DNA of 15,009 bases from Gammaproteobacteria bacterium (GTDB taxonomy: Bacteria > Pseudomonadota > Gammaproteobacteria > Pseudomonadales > Azotimanducaceae), in contig JAPOYW010000016.1 in assembly GCA_026706425.1 (NCBI GenBank), positions 1 through 15,009 on the forward strand, given 5' to 3'. Shown here piece by piece: positions 14,999-15,009 of this stretch. The position numbers and the translations under genes were made by a program. Numbering within the stretch: the stretch's first letter is position 1; each line of letters starts with the position of its first letter. The notes beneath the pieces were generated by a model. That model saw nothing but the letters and a program-made list of their open reading frames with translations. It was not told the origin of the DNA and searched no databases.

Positions 14999-15009
14999 AT
15001 GAAACAGAA
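14999..15009 (+). CDS. Possible start of the next gene (3' part outside window)
   Basis: ATG 14999 opens a frame reading MKQ before the window ends. GGGGG at 14988-14992 lies 6 nt upstream as a possible Shine-Dalgarno. The Met-Lys start and the preceding non-coding region make a gene start plausible, but three codons cannot identify a product. Confidence 0.3.

Overview
This window is a GC-rich (roughly 65 % by eye) bacterial chromosome segment carrying a housekeeping gene order typical of Gammaproteobacteria: iscS - ndk - rlmN - rodZ - hisS - yfgM-like - bamB - der on the + strand, then a convergent M23 peptidase gene and xseA on the - strand, then guaB - guaA on the + strand. The same backbone (ndk/rlmN/rodZ/hisS/yfgM/bamB/der/xseA/guaB/guaA) is known from E. 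coli and relatives. A Betaproteobacterium or an uncultured deep-branching lineage cannot be excluded.

Region 1 (1-2765): the 3' part of a cysteine desulfurase gene (5' end outside the window), an ndk with its own probable promoter, and rlmN. Region 2 (2762-6994): a tightly packed cell-envelope/translation operon rodZ-hisS-yfgM-bamB in which each junction is an overlap or a gap of 2 nt. pilF and ispG, which usually sit in this cluster, are absent, and so are the iscU-iscA-hscBA-fdx genes that usually follow iscS. Region 3 (6995-8577): a gap with a perfect AT-rich inverted repeat, then the double GTPase der. Region 4 (8589-10772, - strand): xseA and an M23 metallopeptidase separated by only one stop codon and one ACG codon in the same frame.

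Region 5 (10694-11541, - strand) is the one clearly accessory insertion: a VapBC-type toxin-antitoxin pair lodged in the xseA/guaB intergenic space. The vapC frame runs 79 nt into xseA, so xseA lies directly downstream of the TA operon. Region 6 (11542-14673): an excellent sigma70-type promoter, then guaB and guaA for GMP synthesis. Region 7 (14674-15009): a 325-nt non-coding stretch with a striking nested GC-rich inverted repeat that can fold two mutually exclusive ways, a 10-bp-spaced direct repeat, and a possible start of the next gene at the very edge.

No rRNA, tRNA, CRISPR array, IS element or prophage gene was found. I do not see a wholly new multi-gene system. The most unusual items are the vapC-xseA fusion of reading space and the alternative-pairing hairpin element after guaA.
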